Program-made: the position numbers and the translations under genes
Part shown: positions 57,991 through 64,000 of the stretch, one piece after another
Layout: each line of letters opens with the position of its first letter
How positions within the stretch are numbered: position 1 is the stretch's first letter
Assembly (NCBI GenBank): GCA_037975125.1
Contig: CM075857.1
Coordinates: 25,669,582 to 25,733,581, forward strand
Reading direction: 5' to 3'
DNA length: 64,000 nt
Origin: Latrodectus hesperus
Lineage: Eukaryota; Arthropoda; Arachnida; Araneae; Theridiidae
The notes under the pieces: model-generated
Databases searched by the model: none
The model's input: only the letters and a program-made list of their open reading frames with translations
What the model was told of the DNA's origin: nothing

Positions 57991-59640
57991 ATAGGCTTCA
58001 CTTAAATGCACCCAACATTCGTTTTGGGGTTTTAAGAACTTTGCACTCTCTGCTGTAAGAACATGGATGTAACATAAAAAAAAAAGATTTTTTCAAGCAC
58101 TAATTTTTAAATTGAAATTTTTCCAAAGAACAAAATTTAAATGAACTTTCTCCTCTTAATTTATTCAAAATTATGTTTAGTAGTGCATAACCAGTTTGCT
58201 TATTTCATTATGATAATTAGCGAATCATCTAAATAGATTTGGAAAAAAGGAAAAGTGCTAATTCACTGTATATATTTTTTATCATACATTCACTTTGAAA
58301 GTAATAAAATTTTCAGAAAATTATAGTTATATAAAATTTAATATATAAAGCGTTTTAAAAGTTTCCAAATTATCATTGATAATATTTGCGATATCTCGTA
58401 ATTCTGTCAATAAAAATATTCTATTTATGTGCTCTTCTGTCTTAGAATAAAATATTAATAGAATTAAAAGCGCGTTTTTGCTCTATTTAATCCTTAATAT
58501 TCGTATTTTACACTTTAAATCCTTTATTCAGTCGCGATTCAGTTTCAGGATTTGGGAAATAATCTTAGCTTTTCCAACTCGACAACTATTTATTTTACAT
58601 AAAAAAACAGAAATTTGTTTGGTTCTTAACCCCGTGAGATGGATAGTGGGTGTATCTCTAGGGAAATTCATCTTTTTTCCAAAAAAATAGTTTTTTTTTT
58701 TTTAAGAACAGAAAAATTTTACTACGAAATTTCATCTTGCATTTTTCTTGATGCTTTATTTTCCTCCTCTGATTTTACTTCTAGGATAAGTAGTCGTTTC
58801 CTTTGCCACAAGCAAAAATCTGAATTTTTTTTCTTTTCGTATTCTAAACACTCTATTTTGGGTACATGTTCAATTTACAAGCAATGAGTGGGAAAAAAAA
58901 ACCCGACTTCCTGCTTTTCTTCCTCCAAAATTGGGATGAATGTGTGTTTTCCTGTGTTATTCCTTTTGTAGATTTAAATTTTTGAAGACATTTTTTTTTC
59001 TGTTACGGAAATGGAAATCCATTTCTCTTTCCTTTTACATTTTATATTTACAATTTGCTTGGAATATTACATTTTGTGCCTACTGTGTGGACATGCCATA
59101 GAGTAAGCCGTCATATTTTCTTATTTTTATTTTATTTTATATTCGCGTTTAGGAAATGTTGAAGAAAGTTTCCGAAATATTTTGAATGTGCTCTATGTTG
59201 GGAGAAAAATAAGCTCATGTTTCGTGTTTTTTTCCCTCCATAAATCATATAAAGCATTTTGTGGCATGTTTACTCTTACTGATTTTCGGCCAAATATTAT
59301 TAGTAAAATTCTTTAATTGTAATGAGTGTCATATTGACAGAGATTTTTAAGGAATCTAAGATTTGAAATTTATGAATAATGTGGAGAATGCTAAAATAAT
59401 TTTGCCCTATAAACTTTGATTGTGTTAGGAAATATTTTGATTGTCTGGTTGTGTATTTTTTCCCTGTAGCAAATTTTGTAAATTAGATTTAATATTCAGA
59501 ATAAATATTCTGAATGTTATAAATTCAATTTACTTTCATATGTTTATTTGCTTTTTGTCGCTTAGTAGTCATTTTTTGCACACAAGAGCTAATTAGACTA
59601 GAACCTACTTTTTAAAGTGGTTTCTGAATCATTACAAACA
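57991..59640. other. AT-rich stretch, nothing seen
   Basis: Overlapping frames 58478-58887 are AT- and phenylalanine-rich with no domain. No supported feature. Confidence 0.55.
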
Positions 59641-59721
59641 TCCAAGCCCAAAGTGGGATTCGAACACATGAACTGTTGAATCGAAGGAAAGTCTAACCGT
59701 TAGCTATCAACTAACTCAGCT
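59641..59721 (-). mobile_element. tRNA-derived SINE head
   Basis: On the minus strand the segment reads AAGCTGAGTTAGTTGATAGC then TAACGGTTAGACTTTC, and ends with TGTTCGAATCCCACTTTGGG. The B box GTTCGAATCC is intact, and the A-box region is tRNA-like but altered (TGAGTTAGTTGATAGC). The order and spacing fit a tRNA-derived pol III promoter. The cloverleaf cannot be closed, so it is a SINE or tRNA pseudogene rather than a working tRNA. The body downstream of the head is not clear. Confidence 0.7.
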
Positions 59722-60525
59722 TTTAAATGCTTAAGAAAGAGAAAAGTGTTACTACGTGTTTGAAAAAATATTCATTAAAGAAATCATCGTTTCTCACTTT
59801 TTATCAAATATTATTTATATATAATGTTATTATTTATAAGTAGAAAGCTTGCTGAAATTTTTAAAATGTTTACAGGGGTGAAATAATTGTTTTTGATCTC
59901 ATAATAAATGCTATTTAAATATATGTAATTTCTTATGTATATTATATCAGTAGTTAATATTGTATTATTGAGGAAATTGCAGAAGCCGTTATAAGAACTC
60001 ACGGTTTTGTTTGATACGACTATCATAGACATAACCAAAAAAATCAGCTGTTAACTTGCTATTTAATATATGTATGTTGAGTCACTTATATGCATGCATG
60101 TATAAATTGTAATTTCTATTATTACATTAAATGGAGTAGCATATCTGCTTTGCATATGAAATCAACGAAAACAATTTAAAAAGTTAGTTTATGAATTGAA
60201 ATTGGATTTGTACTCATGAAAAGGTTGTATGCTTTAAAACTCATGACTAATCAAATCGAGATTAAAATATGCTTAATCAATAAATGATACATTAATTTTT
60301 AGATAACTTCTTTCGCTACACATTTTACTTTTTTTTTTAATTTTCTTTCACCTACTATCTTTTTTATGTTTCTCAAGTAAATCTTCACATCATTTCGTCT
60401 TTTGTTTTTATTAATTTAAGTACTGTATTCAATTAAAAATAATAATTTTAAATACTGCATTAAAAGCCATCCATTTTAATTTTCAAACGCCCAAGTTTAA
60501 ATATCTATTTTGATTTTGTGAGTTC
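59722..60525. other. AT-rich stretch, nothing seen
   Basis: AT-rich, may include an unrecognised 5' flank of the minus-strand SINE. No supported gene. Confidence 0.55.
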
Positions 60526-60529
60526 TCGA

Positions 60530-60780
60530 TCTTTTGAATTGATTAGGACGTCTTCGGATTGAGATTCTCTTCCAACCCCGAGGTATTCGATTCCACCTCG
60601 GAAAATAGTTACCTCTGCTGTTTCTTCCTGGAAAAGTTTTCTAAAATTCTGTCATCTCCGAGTGTACAGTGGACGCCAGTTCGATAACACGCATCATCCA
60701 TTCTGATTCACCCTCTTCATCGTTTATTCGATTTCGCCGTCAGCGGTTCACTTGAACGTTTTCAAAAAAATAAATAAAAA
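60530..60780. promoter_or_regulatory. Small GC-balanced island
   Basis: CCCCGAGGTATTCGATTCCA near 60576 sits close to CACCTCGG, giving an interrupted inverted repeat (CCGAGGT/ACCTCGG). GATTAGG and GGATTGAG lie upstream. No coding frame is seen. Confidence 0.3.
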
Positions 60781-61019
60781 TTATAAAAAAAATATAAATG
60801 TTTCTCTCCTGGAGAAAGAATGGAATAATGCGGGGGAGGAGGGGGAGTTATCTTTTTTTATTTTCTTCCCATCGTGAAAGTGTTTCTCTCATTTTGCGCT
60901 GTCTCCTGATCACTGAAGCAGCAAGGATAGCTGCTTAATATATTAAAAATAAAGAAATATATAAAGGAAAAGAGAATTGCGATCAAGGAATATTTTTTTT
61001 TCGACATTTTTTGAGAAAC

Positions 61020-61440
61020 TCCCCTGAATTTTTTTTCCCCTTCCTCTGTGCACGGGGGAAAGTGCGGAGAAAACGGTAAGTAAAGTATGAGTAATTCAGG
61101 ATTAGAAAAACGCCTTCGCCGCGTTTATATTTCAGGCCGTTGTTGCCTCCAGCTGTGTTCCTCTCTCCATCTGTTACAAACTCCAGGAGAAGACGATGGA
61201 GCCTCCTCCTCCTCCTCAGCGCTTCCAACACGCTGCAGTGGTGGCGATTCATCCTTTTTCTACATACAATGAGAATTTTAATTCGACGCGCGTGGATGTT
61301 GGCCATTTCCGTGCGTGCCTTCTATTCTTCCGATGACACTTAATAATGACTACAACTTGTTTCTACACGTATTATTCATTATATGCGAATGTATCCTTAG
61401 GTGCAAAAAGTGGCCGTGGATCGTAAACAAAGAAACCAAT
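61020..61440. promoter_or_regulatory. GC-balanced island, candidate enhancer or exon
   Basis: Mixed composition with a (CCT)n run near 61202. A donor-like ACG|GTAAGT is at 61076 and an acceptor-like TATATTTCAG ends at 61136, after which one frame is open for about 64 codons and includes EKTMEPPPPPQRFQHAAV. All three + frames and one minus frame (107 codons) are open here, so openness says little. Confidence 0.3.
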
Positions 61441-61860
61441 TATTATATGCTTAAGGTAATATTATATAGTACAAATAAGATAAAGCGTTTATAAGGTTTG
61501 GCGCTAAATAATAATTGGATGGTTTATAAGTATTCAATGTTATTGCTTGTTCCAAAAAAATCTGCAAGTTTCTTCTTACTTCTAATTCGTTTTAAGTTTC
61601 TGTTTTATTAAAATGTACGTATTCTATAATAATTAATAATTATTATAGCTTATAAATAATAGCAATTCAATATTCACCATTATACCAAATAAATATTCAG
61701 CGTGTTTTTTCCCCATTTTTTATTTTAAATAATTAAATAGATTATTATTAAAAAAGAATTGTTAAGCTCATAACACTTGATTTTTTTCAAATTTTTGTTC
61801 TAATATTGAGCTGTAAAATGTATGTAGTTTGTTTTAAAATTAAAATTTTGTAATATTTTA
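61441..61860. other. AT-rich stretch, nothing seen
   Basis: AT-rich, no supported feature. Confidence 0.6.
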
Positions 61861-61869
61861 TTTTGGATT

Positions 61870-62620
61870 AGGATGCCTAGGATTGTTGTTTCGGCTCTTT
61901 CAGTAAACCTTTCTGAAGTGGTGCATCTTTCGAAGAGCTCGAATACTTAAAAGTCAATGATACATGCGGAGAGGTGGTTTTTAAGAGATTGGAACTGTTT
62001 ATTGTTTGATTACCCCTTCCGGAGGACAAATAGCATGTTTCCTCGTCCAATTGGCAAATGAAATGTGACCATTATTTCCCTCCTTTAAAAAAGAAAGAAA
62101 AAGAGCGGGCGAGTTTTCTTCAAGTCGAGCGCCATAAGTAGCTTTTTGACGCCGGAAACAAATAGCCTTCAGCGTTGCAATTGCGTTACATTGTTATTAC
62201 AGATTCGAGTCGGGACCACTTAGTGTAATTGATCCCCGCGTATTTCGGAGCCGATCGATGCATAGCTGTGCTGGGACTCATGCCAGTGCCCCATTAATCA
62301 ACTTGAAACAAATGCATCGGAGGGACACCCCGCCATCCACCCACCCACACTCACTGCTGCTGCCTTCAGTCCTTTGCTCTCTTCTCTCGTTTCATAAACG
62401 CACTTTTCTACTCTTTGAATATTATGATCACTGCAACCGCTCATTTGCACTGCCGATTTACTTACTTGAAGTCATTTTTCACATTCATAATGATCCACTC
62501 CTCTTCTTCTCCTGCGCCAGGTGGATCGTTTTTGCACCTCACACCTACGCTTGCCTCGATGGACGGCTGCAAAGAGTGCTTCTCTTTTAATGGATGAGCA
62601 CGTCATTTACATAGAGATTC
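61870..62620. promoter_or_regulatory. GC-balanced island, candidate intronic enhancer
   Basis: Contains CGTTGCAATTGCGTTACATT near 62173 (a C/EBP-like TTGCAAT and GCAATTGC palindrome), GTGTAATTGATCCCCGCG near 62223, GGAGCCGATCGATGC near 62247 and GCCCCATTAATCAAC near 62289 (ATTAATCA, Pbx/Hox-like). Frames 62258-62597 have no domain. Confidence 0.4.
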
Positions 62621-63535
62621 ATCTTTTTTCTAAAAGTTTTTTAAAGGCATATTTTTCCTGGATGAGGTTTTCCAAGAATCATTAAAGATAAAGAATGTCA
62701 CACTTGAGAATGATACTTTTAAAAAGCACTTTTGTGCTGAGAAAGGATTAATAATCACATATTTATGCTTTTTAGGAATAATAATCTATAGTAACTTAAA
62801 TTGAAATGATTTATTTATTTAGAACATATGTATATTGCATTGTTATTAAAATTTTTATTTGAAGGTATACTATGGACACCATAAAATTCCAGTAATGATT
62901 GCATATTATGATTCCTGATCTGAAAAATATTATTAGTACATAAATTGTAAAAAATCATTATAAATTATTAATTAATACAAAAGGCATGTGTTGAAAACAT
63001 ATAATCTCAATTAGTATTTCCTTAGATCACAGTTTCACAAGTCTCTAAAAGGCTTTGATCTCTTAAATGTTTGTGTCACAAAAATAGTTCTTTCCTTCGA
63101 TGAATTTAAAGATCAGAATAATCTTCCTTTAAATTTGTTTCTCCTGCATTCTCTATGAAAGGAAGGAAAAACTTCATTGACATGAGTCAATACAAAAATT
63201 TTTCACTTCTTCTGACACAAATATTAATATATTTTGTTTTTCTCTTATACTTAATCTTTATTTGGTATATTTTAAAGTATATTAATAATATTTATTATAT
63301 AGTAATGAATATAGATACAAAAATTCTATACAAAACTTAATTCGAGTATTATTGATGTATGACAAACGTAACACATTTACGTACAATATTTCTTCCATCA
63401 ATAATTTTGATCACATAGGCATACTATAATCAAAAAAATATATAGTAACACTATCTTCGTGACATCTTTACACAGGTTACGTTTTTATTTGAATAAAGAA
63501 ATCAAACATCGGAATTAAATATATATGTTTGCACA
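62621..63535. other. AT-rich stretch, nothing seen
   Basis: AT-rich, no supported feature. Confidence 0.6.
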
Positions 63536-63539
63536 TTTT

Positions 63540-64000
63540 GTTTTGAAAGACGCGCGAATCAGATTTCTCTTTCCCCGAAGAGAATGTTATTAAATATCTT
63601 CGCTATAATAAATACATATATTTGTACGTCGTAACACCGGTTTTCGCGTTGTTTCCAGAAACTAAGGAAAATCTAAAATTGTTTTATGCATCCGGTTTCA
63701 CCTTTTAAAAGGGCGCATTTCTTCGGTACCCCTCAAAACAATAAAGAGTAAAAACTTGAGAAGAAAAGAAATGACCGTAATAATATACGCCCGAGTGTCT
63801 TGTTCCTGCTGGCAGAATGTCTTTTTAACATGACATCCACGAATGACGACAGCTACTGGGAGGGGGGGGTGCAGAGAAGGAATGAAATTCTGCATTGTCT
63901 TCCGAAGGGGGGAGAAGAAGAACCCCGTTAGTTGGAGAGCACGAGGGAAGAAGAAAAAAAGTTACCCTCTTCCTTCGTATTTTGTATTATGTTTCTCTTC
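63540..64000. promoter_or_regulatory. GC-balanced island cut by the window end
   Basis: Mixed composition with GACGCGCGAATCAG near 63549, ACACCGGTTTTCGCG near 63633, and a G-rich run (GGGAGGGGGGGG) near 63858, continuing past the end of the window. The minus frame 63698-63895 has no known domain. Confidence 0.3.

Noticed and set aside
62258..62597. 110- and 60-codon + strand frames
   Set aside because: Overlapping frames in a C-rich island, without domain or splice signals.
1..64000. CRISPR arrays, rRNA, intact tRNA or known miRNA
   Set aside because: No regular spacer-repeat pattern, no rRNA signature, only degenerate tRNA-like SINE heads, and no common animal miRNA seed sequence was recognised.

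Overview
This 64 kb window looks like eukaryotic, non-coding-rich nuclear DNA from an animal, most likely an arthropod and possibly a spider. It is strongly AT-rich with long featureless stretches, gene density is very low, and exon-like segments carry GT-AG splice signals. It also holds decayed non-LTR and tRNA-SINE retroelements. One repeat (about 28.03-28.35 kb) resembles, from memory, an interspersed repeat of orb-weaving spiders. No bacterial operon structure, intact tRNA, rRNA or CRISPR array is visible.

The only confident protein-coding element is a CpG-rich promoter and first coding exon near 37.0-37.75 kb on the + strand. It has a 48-residue open start exon (37603-37747) that ends in a consensus splice donor, an upstream stop in frame, a short upstream ORF and a possible 70-base 5'UTR intron. 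Two weaker + strand exon candidates lie upstream (8510-8587 and 28477-28550). All three end in the same codon phase (one G carried over), so they could be alternative 5' exons joined to one downstream exon outside the window. I could not identify the gene.

Around this exon, on both sides, about 25 islands of much more GC-balanced sequence of 0.2-1 kb stand out from the AT-rich background. They carry dense recognisable transcription-factor motifs (CRE/ATF, AP-1, TCF, GATA, homeodomain, POU). No reading frame in them is convincing. This layout is typical of the regulatory landscape of a developmental regulator gene with distributed enhancers. A near-consensus CTCF site lies about 1.6 kb upstream of the start codon (36018-36034).

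Mobile and decayed elements include the C-terminal end of a non-LTR reverse transcriptase (483-878), two tRNA-derived SINEs (about 2.2 kb + and 59.7 kb -), a possible DNA-transposon remnant (11.9-12.45 kb) and an unidentified broken coding sequence on the minus strand (30595-31466). There are also several striking inverted repeats, a diverged 62-74-base tandem repeat directly before the 8.5 kb exon candidate, and ordinary microsatellites.
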